Source: Sulfitobacter mediterraneus
GTDB taxonomy: Bacteria > Pseudomonadota > Alphaproteobacteria > Rhodobacterales > Rhodobacteraceae
Assembly: GCF_016801775.1 (NCBI RefSeq)
Contig: NZ_CP069004.1
Location: forward strand, 496,001-560,000
Direction: 5' to 3'
DNA length: 64,000 bases
Position 1 is the stretch's first letter, and every line of letters begins with the position of its first letter. Positions 37,115 to 44,008 of this stretch are shown here, in pieces. The notes under the pieces are model-generated. The model had not been told where the DNA came from, did not search any database, and saw only the letters and a program-made list of their open reading frames with translations. Made by a program: the position numbers and the translations under genes.

Positions 37115-37819
37115 TCACCGCGCAGAAGCAGCAGGCCGCACCCCGACAAGGGGGGACTGGGCCATCCAATCCTGCGCTGTGTTCATAAGATGCCTTGGCC
37201 CGTCCAAATAGATGGTTTGGTCATCAACGGCAGGCTGCACACCGACATCGCCCAGCCAGAGTGCGATAAGATTTGCAAGCGGTGCTGTCAGGTATACATC
37301 AACATCATGCCCCGGATCATCGGTGCAAAGGTCAACATCATCGTCGTTTACAATCACCCACCAAGTGTTCAGATCCGTGCGGTCGGAAATCTGCACGAGG
37401 ATCACGGTTTCTCCGTCAGGCAGGCCAGAGGTGTTCAGCGTTCGGTGGAAATCCCACATGAACCCGCCAACATCGCAATCTTGCGCCGCAATGCTGCGTT
37501 TTCGCCACCTCATACCCCAGACAGCCATGTTTTCCACTATTGGCCCCAGTTCCCGGCCAGAGCGGGTCAGCTTGTATTCGGTAGCCTGACCAGATGGCGC
37601 TGCCTTTCGAATGATGATCTCTGCCGCTTCAAGTGTCTTGAGCCGTTTGCTCAGGATCGATGGGGACATTCTGGGGATGGCCTTTTGAAACCGGCTGAAC
37701 CTTGTGGTTCCCAAGAACATCTCGCGCAGCAACAAGAGGGTCCATTTGTCGCCCAATAGATCTGCCGATGCCATTGCCGGGCAGAGGCTGCCTGATAGGT
37801 TCTTAGATTTTTTATCCAT
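37115..37819 (-). CDS. HxlR-family regulator with an extra C-terminal SCP2-like domain
   Basis: 234 residues. Residues about 12-110 are an HxlR winged helix (CPAMASADLLGDKWTLLLLREMFLGTTRFSRFQKAIPRMSPSILSKRLKTLE) with the early Cys conserved in many redox- or aldehyde-sensing members. The C-terminal half (about 125-225) is an additional domain like the SCP2/sterol-carrier type module, found in a subset of HxlR proteins and a possible ligand pocket. Divergent from the mddA-like gene across 150 bases that contain an inverted repeat. It is the probable regulator of mddA-osmC. Confidence 0.85.
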   Translation of the reverse strand: MDKKSKNLSGSLCPAMASADLLGDKWTLLLLREMFLGTTRFSRFQKAIPRMSPSILSKRLKTLEAAEIIIRKAAPSGQATEYKLTRSGRELGPIVENMAVWGMRWRKRSIAAQDCDVGGFMWDFHRTLNTSGLPDGETVILVQISDRTDLNTWWVIVNDDDVDLCTDDPGHDVDVYLTAPLANLIALWLGDVGVQPAVDDQTIYLDGPRHLMNTAQDWMAQSPLVGVRPAASAR

Positions 37820-37853
37820 CCATGATGCCTATAGTGCGCGTGGGGGGCTGGCT

Positions 37854-37870
37854 ACTACGGATTCAGTAGT
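37854..37870. promoter_or_regulatory. Inverted repeat between hxlR-type and mddA-like genes
   Basis: ACTAC and GTAGT arms separated by seven bases (GGATTCA), roughly 100 bases before the mddA start and 35 before the hxlR start. A candidate operator for the HxlR-type regulator; arms are short, so the match could be chance. Confidence 0.4.
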
Positions 37871-37969
37871 CGTTTGGTACATAATCCGGAGTATCTCCAA
37901 CCCTTTCCAGCGCCCATCCTTGAAGTAAGCCCGAATTCACGGGTGGTGCCGCAATGCAAGGAACCTGCC

Positions 37970-38707
37970 ATGGGCCGATCACTGACATTCATTTATGGCG
38001 TCGCCGCCTACGTCATCTTTTTAGTAACGTTCCTGTACTCCATTGGTTTCGTTGGAAACATTCTGGTGCCCAAATCCATTGATTCCGGGGTGCAGGGGCC
38101 GGTTGCAAGATCGCTGATAATCAATCTGGCACTGTTGTCTGTCTATGCCCTGCAACATAGCGTCATGGCGCGTCCCGCTTTCAAACGCATCTGGACAAAA
38201 GTTATCCCCAAAGCCGCCGAACGCAGCACCTATATCATGATGACCTGCGTTGCGATGATCCTGATCTTTGTGTTCTGGCAGCCGCTGCCGGCGCCAGTAT
38301 GGCATATCAACACTCCGATCATCGCAGCGGTGCTGACCACATTGTTCTGGGTCGGCTGGCTGGTTGTTCTGGCCTCGACTTTCATGATTGATCACTTTGA
38401 TCTGTTCGGCCTCAAGCAAATCTATGCAAATTTGAAAAGGCGCACGGCGACGCAACCTGGGTTCATCAAATTTGGCCTGTACAAAGTGGTGCGCCATCCC
38501 ATCATGACCGGGTTTCTCATTGCCTTTTGGGCAACGCCAACCATGTCAGTCGGGCATCTGCTGTTTGCAGTGGTGACCACGGGATACATCGTCATCGCTG
38601 TACTCCATCTCGAAGAGAGGGACTTGGTTGCCCAAATCGGTGAGGACTACCGTACCTATCAACGTGAGGTTCCCGCGTTTGTGCCCGGACTTGGACGGGG
38701 GCGATAA
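37970..38707 (+). CDS. mddA: Methanethiol S-methyltransferase (MddA-like)
   Basis: 245 residues, five or six membrane helices, related to isoprenylcysteine carboxyl methyltransferases. Start chosen at ATG 37970 (MGRSLTFIYGVAAYVIF), preceded by AAGGA. Diagnostic stretches are FVGNILVPKSIDSG, ALQHSVMARPAFKRIW, STFMIDHFDLFGLKQ, the SAM-site motif VVRHPIMTGFLIAFWATPTMSVGHLLF (H176) and LEERDLVAQIGEDYRTYQREVP (E215, E216). This pattern is that of MddA, which methylates methanethiol to dimethyl sulfide using SAM. Next is an OsmC gene one base after the stop. Other NnrU/ICMT-like methyltransferases are the alternative, but the motifs fit MddA well. Confidence 0.8.
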   Translation: MGRSLTFIYGVAAYVIFLVTFLYSIGFVGNILVPKSIDSGVQGPVARSLIINLALLSVYALQHSVMARPAFKRIWTKVIPKAAERSTYIMMTCVAMILIFVFWQPLPAPVWHINTPIIAAVLTTLFWVGWLVVLASTFMIDHFDLFGLKQIYANLKRRTATQPGFIKFGLYKVVRHPIMTGFLIAFWATPTMSVGHLLFAVVTTGYIVIAVLHLEERDLVAQIGEDYRTYQREVPAFVPGLGRGR

Positions 38708-38708
38708 A

Positions 38709-39314
38709 ATGACACTGGATTCCAATCATCTGAGCCACATTCAATCCTTCGCACAGAGACCGCTGAGCAATATCTCCGACCGTCAATTGCCCCTGCGCAA
38801 GCGCTATCATGACACACCGGAGGCTGCATGGGTGCATGACCACGCAAGGACTGTTGATGCCCAAGTGCCCGCCGATCACCCGATCCATGGGCATGTTGTC
38901 TGCGGCGAAGGCATCCCTTTGGATATCCCGGTATCTGTCCACAAAGCCGTCGGAGGAGAAAGCGATTTTCCCTGCCCGGGCGAACTTCTCGCCGCCGCCT
39001 TGGCAAGTTGCCTTGACACGGCGATCCGCATGATTGCCAATCTCAAGGAGATCAAGTTGAGCCACCTCGAAGTGCAGGTCAGCCTTGGTGCAGACGTGCG
39101 CGGGGCGCTCATGACAGGGGAGGGCGTGCCCGTCGGATTTCAAAGCGCACATATGAAGGTCGATCTGAGAACAGAGTGTGATTTGCCGGAGCCGCATCTG
39201 AACGCCCTGATTAACGCTGCCGAACGAAGCTGCGTCATCCTGCAAACGCTGCGCGCCCCGCCAAAGGTGGAAATTGAGCGTTGCCTGAGCGGTTTCGGCG
39301 GTCCGGGTGACTAA
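38709..39314 (+). CDS. OsmC-family protein
   Basis: 201 residues. The OsmC/Ohr core is present with the two catalytic-type cysteines C101 (LAAALASCLDTAI) and C175 (AAERSCVILQTLR). Extra cysteines occur at 65, 89 and 157. OsmC proteins reduce organic or fatty-acid hydroperoxides or bind thiol-reactive compounds. The start ATG lies one base after the mddA stop, so translation is coupled to it. The pairing suggests a role in sulfur-compound or peroxide stress, which is inference. Confidence 0.85.
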   Translation: MTLDSNHLSHIQSFAQRPLSNISDRQLPLRKRYHDTPEAAWVHDHARTVDAQVPADHPIHGHVVCGEGIPLDIPVSVHKAVGGESDFPCPGELLAAALASCLDTAIRMIANLKEIKLSHLEVQVSLGADVRGALMTGEGVPVGFQSAHMKVDLRTECDLPEPHLNALINAAERSCVILQTLRAPPKVEIERCLSGFGGPGD

Positions 39315-39451
39315 TCACCCTGGCTTCACCACAATATCGCATCCCTTGCGGGAGAATTTTCCTGTGGCATCTGGGAACGAGGAGCCACCGTCGTTGCTTC
39401 TCATTCGACACGTTCTGGCGTGCCCGAATTGATGCCCCTCAATGCCTGCGC

Positions 39452-40165
39452 TTACGGATGGAACAATCCACCAACAGCATAAGCCAACAAAGCGGCCGTG
39501 CCCCCGATCAGCAATGTTTCAAGGCCTGAGCGCCACCATTTGGCGAGTGACCAGCGGCTTTTGGCAGCGCCAATGAAAAAGAAGGTGAGCAAGGTCGAAA
39601 CGATGGCAATGGGAAACGCATCTGCCAGCCCAAACAAGAAGGGTATCAAAGGCACAGATCCCGCGATCATGAATGCCATAAACGTCGCAAGGGCGGCGCG
39701 CATGGGTTCGGGATCATTGGGCGCCAGCCCGTATTCATCCGTCAGCATCATCCCGATCCATTTGTCGCGGCTGCGGGCAATGGCACTTGTCGCTTGAACA
39801 AGCACGTCACCGGAAAGGCCGCGCATCTGCAATATCTGCCGCAGCTCTTCCAATTCGCCTTCTGGGTGCTCTGCAATATGGCGTTCTTCGATTTGGATAA
39901 TGCGTTTGCGATCATCCAGTTCTGCCTTGGTGCCTGAATAGTTGCTCGCTGCCATCGAAAATCCATCCGCCAGAATATTGGCAAGGCCAAGGGCCACAAT
40001 GATACTGTGCGACAATCCCGCGCCTTCGACCCCTGCAACAATGGCAAAGGTCGTAACCGCGCCATCAATCCCGCCATAGATCATGTCTTTGAGGTTGCTG
40101 TGCCGATGGCCCGCCGACAGACGGTCAGCGATTTCCTTGCGGCTATGTCCATGTTCCTGTTTCAT
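39452..40165 (-). CDS. VIT1/CCC1-family metal transporter
   Basis: 237 residues from the ATG at 40165. The N-terminal histidine-rich start (MKQEHGHSRKE, GHRHSNLKD) is followed by the family motif LKDMIYGGIDGAVTTFAIVAGVEGAGLS, a cytoplasmic segment with Glu clusters (IIQIEERHIAEHPEGELEELRQ) that bind metal in VIT proteins, and four further helices. It exports iron or manganese from the cytoplasm in bacteria lacking vacuoles. A weaker Fnr-like box is centred 41 bases before the ATG, and there is little ribosome site. Confidence 0.85.
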   Translation of the reverse strand: MKQEHGHSRKEIADRLSAGHRHSNLKDMIYGGIDGAVTTFAIVAGVEGAGLSHSIIVALGLANILADGFSMAASNYSGTKAELDDRKRIIQIEERHIAEHPEGELEELRQILQMRGLSGDVLVQATSAIARSRDKWIGMMLTDEYGLAPNDPEPMRAALATFMAFMIAGSVPLIPFLFGLADAFPIAIVSTLLTFFFIGAAKSRWSLAKWWRSGLETLLIGGTAALLAYAVGGLFHP

Positions 40166-40199
40166 GAGCCTATCATCGCTCAACCCCGCCTGCTTGCCA

Positions 40200-40213
40200 T
40201 TGAGCCATGTCAA
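40200..40213. promoter_or_regulatory. Weak Fnr-like box before the VIT1-family gene
   Basis: TTGAGCCATGTCAA keeps the TTGA-N6-TCAA core but has G in place of the usual T or C at position five. Centre is about 41 bases before the start codon. Possible Fnr or Dnr site, lower confidence than the others. Confidence 0.4.
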
Positions 40214-40443
40214 ATGCGCCGGGTTTTGACCTGCCAAATCACAGTCCGGATATGCAGGTCTGGCGTGTTCCGCAGTTGCACGGGCTGATTGGCACAGGTC
40301 GGCAAAATCGCTGCCCGGCACGGTGTTCGGTGGGCAGTGCGCACCGTTGTTTTTTCGGAGAAAAATTCCTGCGCTTGATCCCAGTCAATACGCAGAAATG
40401 GATTTCCGATCATAATGTTCGGGCAAACCAACGAGGAACAGAC

Positions 40444-40767
40444 ATGATTGACCTGACCCACTACGCAGAACTGATTTCCGCCCGCATGAAAGAACTGGAT
40501 GACCGCATTCACGATGTCGATCACGAGCTTGGCGAACCCAAGTCTGCCGATATGAACGACCAGTCGATCGATCTTGAAGATGACGAGGTGCTTGAGGGGC
40601 TTGGGATGGCGGCCCAAAAGGAAATCGCGCTTCTTGACCTTGCAATGAAGCGCATCAAGGACGGTAGCTTTGGCATCTGCAAGAAATGTGAAGAGCCGAT
40701 TTCCGAGGCACGGCTGAACGCCGTTCTTTATGCACCACTGTGCAAAAACTGTGCGGCTGGGGCCTGA
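40444..40767 (+). CDS. DksA/TraR-family zinc-finger protein
   Basis: 107 residues: N-terminal coiled-coil (YAELISARMKELDDRIHDVDHELGEPK, about 7-33), acidic middle (SIDLEDDEVLEGLG) and a C4 zinc finger C79-KK-C82 ... C100-KN-C103 (FGICKKCEEPISEARLNAVLYAPLCKNC). The coil lacks the long DksA arm, so it is a short TraR/DksA-like protein, probably binding the RNA polymerase secondary channel. A GAGGA ribosome site precedes the ATG. The stem-loop after its stop terminates it. Confidence 0.88.
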   Translation: MIDLTHYAELISARMKELDDRIHDVDHELGEPKSADMNDQSIDLEDDEVLEGLGMAAQKEIALLDLAMKRIKDGSFGICKKCEEPISEARLNAVLYAPLCKNCAAGA

Positions 40768-40773
40768 TTGCCG

Positions 40774-40800
40774 CGCTGACTGGCCCGAGGGGCATCAGCG
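40774..40800 (+). terminator. Hairpin after the DksA/TraR gene
   Basis: Outer arms CGCTGA / TCAGCG and inner arms GCCC / GGGC form one stem-loop just past the stop. No U-tract; may act with Rho. Confidence 0.5.
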
Positions 40801-40877
40801 GGCCGGGCCGTGGACTACATCGGTAAGGCCAGAAATCTGGATCTTTCCAGTAGAAACAAGGCGCTGATTGATTGAAA

Positions 40878-40953
40878 TGGTGCCCCCACACGGACTCGAA
40901 CCGCGGACCTATTGATTACAAATCAATTGCTCTACCAGCTGAGCTATAGGGGC
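40878..40953 (-). tRNA. tRNA-Thr (UGU)
   Basis: Read on the minus strand the molecule begins GCCCCTA-TA-GCTC, has a D-loop AGCTGGTA, an anticodon stem ATTGA/TCAAT with loop TTTGTAA (anticodon TGT), a T-loop TTCGAGT, and ends TGGGGGC-A-CCA. All four arms pair, with one G-T in the acceptor. The CCA end is encoded. The 76-base length is standard. No integrase or repeated tRNA 3' end was found nearby. Confidence 0.95.
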
Positions 40954-41208
40954 AGACATCGAAGATGTCAGTGCTGTCCGGTGCGTGTCACCGCCTAGCG
41001 TGGGCGTTCTTTAAAAGATGATTTGGGGGGATGCAAGACATTCTCTTGGGCAAAAGTCAGGAAATTTCACTTCGCCCATTTGGCGTGTCTTTGGCCAGCG
41101 CTCAACTTGGGTTTGCAATGCCCTGCAGGCAGCGGCGGATTGGCATTTTACACAAGCGCTTCAACGCTGTATTCAACGTGCCATAGCAATAAAATCGAGC
41201 GGTTGATC
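40954..41208. other. Intergenic region upstream of the sulfotransferase-like gene
   Basis: Roughly 255 bases. Contains the tRNA promoter region on one side and an AT-richer stretch before the ATG at 41209. No other feature recognised. Confidence 0.4.
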
Positions 41209-42084
41209 ATGCAATTGATCTTGCACACAGGTGCGCATTTCACAGAACAAGAGCGGTTGATGAAATCGCTGCTGCGCAACAAGGGTGAATTTGGTCAACG
41301 CGGGATCGCTGTGCCCGGACCGAACAGTTACCGCGGGTTGATCCGCGACACTTTGAACGCCATGCACCGCACTCCGGCCTCCGCCGAGGCGCGTGAGGTG
41401 CTGCTGGATGTCATCCTTGATGGCAGCAAGGCCGATAGGGTGATCCTTTCGGATCCCAACTTTTTCCGCACCCCAGCAACGGCGGTGCGCAAAGGCCAGC
41501 TTTACCCCGCAGCCGCGCGGCGCATGCGGTTCATGGCCGAACTGTTCCCTGATGACGATCTTGAGATTTTTCTGGCGATCCGAAATCCGGCGGCGCTTTT
41601 GCCGATCTTGCATGGGAAGGCGGACAAGAAAGATCCGGATGCCTTCTGGGGGCCGCATGACCCGCTGGACGTGCGCTGGTCCGAGACAATCGAAGACATC
41701 AAGGAAGCGGTGCCGCATGTGCCGATTACCATCTGGTGCAACGAGGACATGCCGCTGATCTGGTCGCAAATCATTCGCGAGATGGCCGGGTTCGAGCCGC
41801 ATGAAAAGGTCGCGGGCGGGTTTGATCTGCTGGCTTCGATCATGAGCAAGGAAGGCATGCAAAGGTTCCGCGCCTATCTGGATGGCCATCCGGACCTGAC
41901 CGAAATCCAGAAGCGCCGGGTGATTGCCGCCTTCCTCGACAAATTCGCGCTCGAAGACGAGATCGAAGAGGAACTGGACATGGATGGCTGGACCGAAGAT
42001 CTGGTCGAGGAAATGACCGATCTCTACGACGAAGACGTGCTGGCCATTCAGCGCATTCCGGGCGTGTCACTGATCACGCCCTAA
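41209..42084 (+). CDS. Conserved hypothetical protein, degenerate sulfotransferase-like
   Basis: 291 residues from the ATG at 41209; the upstream open frame has no ribosome site. It opens with MQLILHTGAHFTEQERLMKSLLRN, where a sulfotransferase would have a P-loop-like HxGxHKTGTT box, and later has SDPNFF and MAELFPDDDLEIFLAIRNPAALL, resembling the 3' phosphate-binding strand of sulfotransferases. The key Lys/Gly of the PAPS loop is absent. The C-terminal 40 residues are very acidic. It looks like a family common in Rhodobacteraceae; function unknown. Confidence 0.6.
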   Translation: MQLILHTGAHFTEQERLMKSLLRNKGEFGQRGIAVPGPNSYRGLIRDTLNAMHRTPASAEAREVLLDVILDGSKADRVILSDPNFFRTPATAVRKGQLYPAAARRMRFMAELFPDDDLEIFLAIRNPAALLPILHGKADKKDPDAFWGPHDPLDVRWSETIEDIKEAVPHVPITIWCNEDMPLIWSQIIREMAGFEPHEKVAGGFDLLASIMSKEGMQRFRAYLDGHPDLTEIQKRRVIAAFLDKFALEDEIEEELDMDGWTEDLVEEMTDLYDEDVLAIQRIPGVSLITP

Positions 42085-42184
42085 ACCTCCGGCACGATCA
42101 CCGCGCTTCGCAAACTCGCGGGGCGTTGCCCCGGACCCAAGTGGTTTCAGGCCAAATCAAGATAAAAGGCGCTCTTGTCTTCAT

Positions 42185-42240
42185 TTGGCCGGAAAAACCT
42201 CCGGGGGAGCGCCGCGCAGCGGCGGCGGGGCTGGCCCCCT
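42185..42240 (-). repeat. Intergenic GC-rich palindromic element, copy A
   Basis: Read on the minus strand: GGGGGCCAGCCCC, a GC-rich spacer, CCCCCGGAGGTTTTTCC, then GGCCAAATGA. The same order (GGGGGCCAGCCCCC ... CCCCCGGAGGTATTT ... GGCCAAA) occurs at 48302-48374. It lies downstream of the sulfotransferase-like gene and may act as a terminator or a mobile-type palindromic repeat. Confidence 0.55.
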
Positions 42241-42257
42241 TATGCCTTCGGGCGGCC

Positions 42258-43793
42258 TTAACCTTCGGTGGGCGGGGCGCCGCCCGCCTTGGTACCCGCA
42301 TCTACAAACGCTTTCAATTTGTCGGCCATACCGGCGGTACTTGGGGGCGGGATGAAGTCGCGCAGCAGCCCTTGCCAGACGTCCACGGCGCGATCGGTTG
42401 AGGTTTTGGATCCCGCTTCGACCCATGCGCCGTGATTGCTGAGATCCGCAACCAGCGGTGTGTAAAAGGCGTCGCGGTAGCGGTCCATGGTGTGTTGCGT
42501 GGCAAAGAAATGCCCGCCGGGGTCCACATCCACCAAGGCATCCCAGCCGAGGCTGGCGTCATCTTCGGGGGTTGGCATCGCCATTTCGGCAAGCTGTTGC
42601 ACCGCTTCCATGTCGTTGATGAATTTCTCAAATCCAAAGCTGAGCCCGCCTTCGAGCCAGCCTGCCGAATGCACGGTCAGCGTTGCATTGGCCTGCAGCG
42701 CCGCCCAGAGCCCCATGTGGTTCTCACCCGCGCCCTGCGCATCCGAGATGTTTGAAGCCGCGCCTGCAGCGGATCGCCAGGGCAGGCCGATGTGCCGCGC
42801 CAATTGCCCCGAGCCAATGGTCAGTTTCATATGCGATGGCGTGCCGAAAGCGGGGGAGCCGGATTTCATGTCTACATTGGAGGCAAAGCCGCCATAGGTC
42901 ACCGGCGCACCGGGGGCGGTGAGCTGTGTGAGGGTGATCGCGGCCAAGGCTTCGGTGTGTTGCAGGACCAGCGCACCGGCCACGGTGATTGGTGCCATCG
43001 CACCTGCCAGACAGAAGGGCGTGATGATGGTCATCTGGCCGGCACGGGCCATCTCGATGATGCCTTCGGCCATCGGCACGTCGATCTGCCGGGGCGAATT
43101 GGTGTTGATGATCGAATAGGACCACGACCCATTGCGCAGCTCGTCATCTGACAACCCATGCCCCAGCGCGATCATTTCGAGGCTTTGCGAGATCTGCGCT
43201 TTGCCACGGGCAAAAATAAAGGCGGGTTTATCGCTCAGGCTCAGCTGGGCTTCCATCATCGCGTAGTGTCGCAGGTGTGATGGCACGTCCTGCGGTTCCA
43301 CCGAGGGGCCGAGGATGTGGATCGCGTCGAAGCTTTGGACAAGCTTGAGACTCTCTTCGAAGGTCTCAAGGCGCCCTGGTTGTCGCCCGCGCAACGCATC
43401 AATGGAGTTGGGGCAACCGGCCCCTGCGGAAAACAGCATTGCGCCGGGCTCAAACCGCTGTTCGCGGTCGGGATTGGGCGCCCGCAGCCGGATGGACCGC
43501 GGCGCGGTCTCAAGCGCTGCTGCCACCAGTTCCGGCCCGATCCGCACCATTTCGGTGCTGTCATCCACAAGGGCGCCGGCCTGAGCAAACAATTTGCGCG
43601 CTTCGGGAAGCAAGACCTTCATGCCCAGTTCGGACAGCGCCTTGAGCGCCATCTGGTGCATGTTGGCAATGGCATCATCCGAAAAAATTCGTTGGGGTTC
43701 AAAGGGGTGGCGCATTTGCCGGTAGGCGTGACTGCGGGGCGGGGTGGTTGTGTCTGGGGCCTGACGGGCGCGGCGACCTTTGCGGAGGCTCAT
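42258..43793 (-). CDS. MttB-family (trimethylamine-methyltransferase-like) protein without pyrrolysine
   Basis: 511 residues; start at ATG 43793 after AAAGGACAACAG. The MttB fold is recognisable through its length, RIFSDDAIANMHQMALKALSELGMKVLLPEARKLFAQAGALVD, and the glycine-rich barrel segments. No in-frame amber codon interrupts the reading, so it is a non-pyrrolysine member, like MtgB (glycine betaine) rather than true MttB. The substrate is probably a quaternary amine such as betaine, choline or carnitine relatives. No corrinoid protein lies beside it. It diverges from the anthranilate operon. Confidence 0.8.
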   Translation of the reverse strand: MSLRKGRRARQAPDTTTPPRSHAYRQMRHPFEPQRIFSDDAIANMHQMALKALSELGMKVLLPEARKLFAQAGALVDDSTEMVRIGPELVAAALETAPRSIRLRAPNPDREQRFEPGAMLFSAGAGCPNSIDALRGRQPGRLETFEESLKLVQSFDAIHILGPSVEPQDVPSHLRHYAMMEAQLSLSDKPAFIFARGKAQISQSLEMIALGHGLSDDELRNGSWSYSIINTNSPRQIDVPMAEGIIEMARAGQMTIITPFCLAGAMAPITVAGALVLQHTEALAAITLTQLTAPGAPVTYGGFASNVDMKSGSPAFGTPSHMKLTIGSGQLARHIGLPWRSAAGAASNISDAQGAGENHMGLWAALQANATLTVHSAGWLEGGLSFGFEKFINDMEAVQQLAEMAMPTPEDDASLGWDALVDVDPGGHFFATQHTMDRYRDAFYTPLVADLSNHGAWVEAGSKTSTDRAVDVWQGLLRDFIPPPSTAGMADKLKAFVDAGTKAGGAPPTEG

Positions 43794-43923
43794 CTGTTGT
43801 CCTTTCATTTTCGCAGACCGTTGCATTTTGAAAGAACCCCTGTCGCGCAGGTTTCCCGACATTTCAGGTCGCTTTCATCTTCATAGCGGCGGATTTTGGC
43901 GCTGAAGGATTGACCGCGAATAT

Positions 43924-43941
43924 TATTTTATATCTAAAATA
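43924..43941. promoter_or_regulatory. AT-rich inverted repeat, candidate MarR operator
   Basis: Arms TATTTTA and TAAAATA separated by TATC, about 70 bases before the first gene of the anthranilate operon and about 130 before the divergent MttB gene. The region is strikingly AT-rich for this genome. MarR proteins bind 16-20 base palindromes, and a MarR gene lies in the operon. Confidence 0.5.
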
Positions 43942-44008
43942 TTTTTACTTGAAGCAAATCACGACTCACCATACCCTGCCTGCAAATGGACATCTGAGGG
44001 AGAGGCTG

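Noticed and set aside
36974..37759. 261-codon frame opposite the HxlR gene
   Set aside because: Shadow of the HxlR gene; the HxlR reading has clear domain motifs.
35303..40877. Integrative element at tRNA-Thr
   Set aside because: No integrase, no duplicate of the tRNA 3' end seen near 35.3 kb. Kept only as a weak finding about composition.
42258..43793. Pyrrolysine-containing MttB
   Set aside because: No in-frame TAG in the reading; protein is full length without it.
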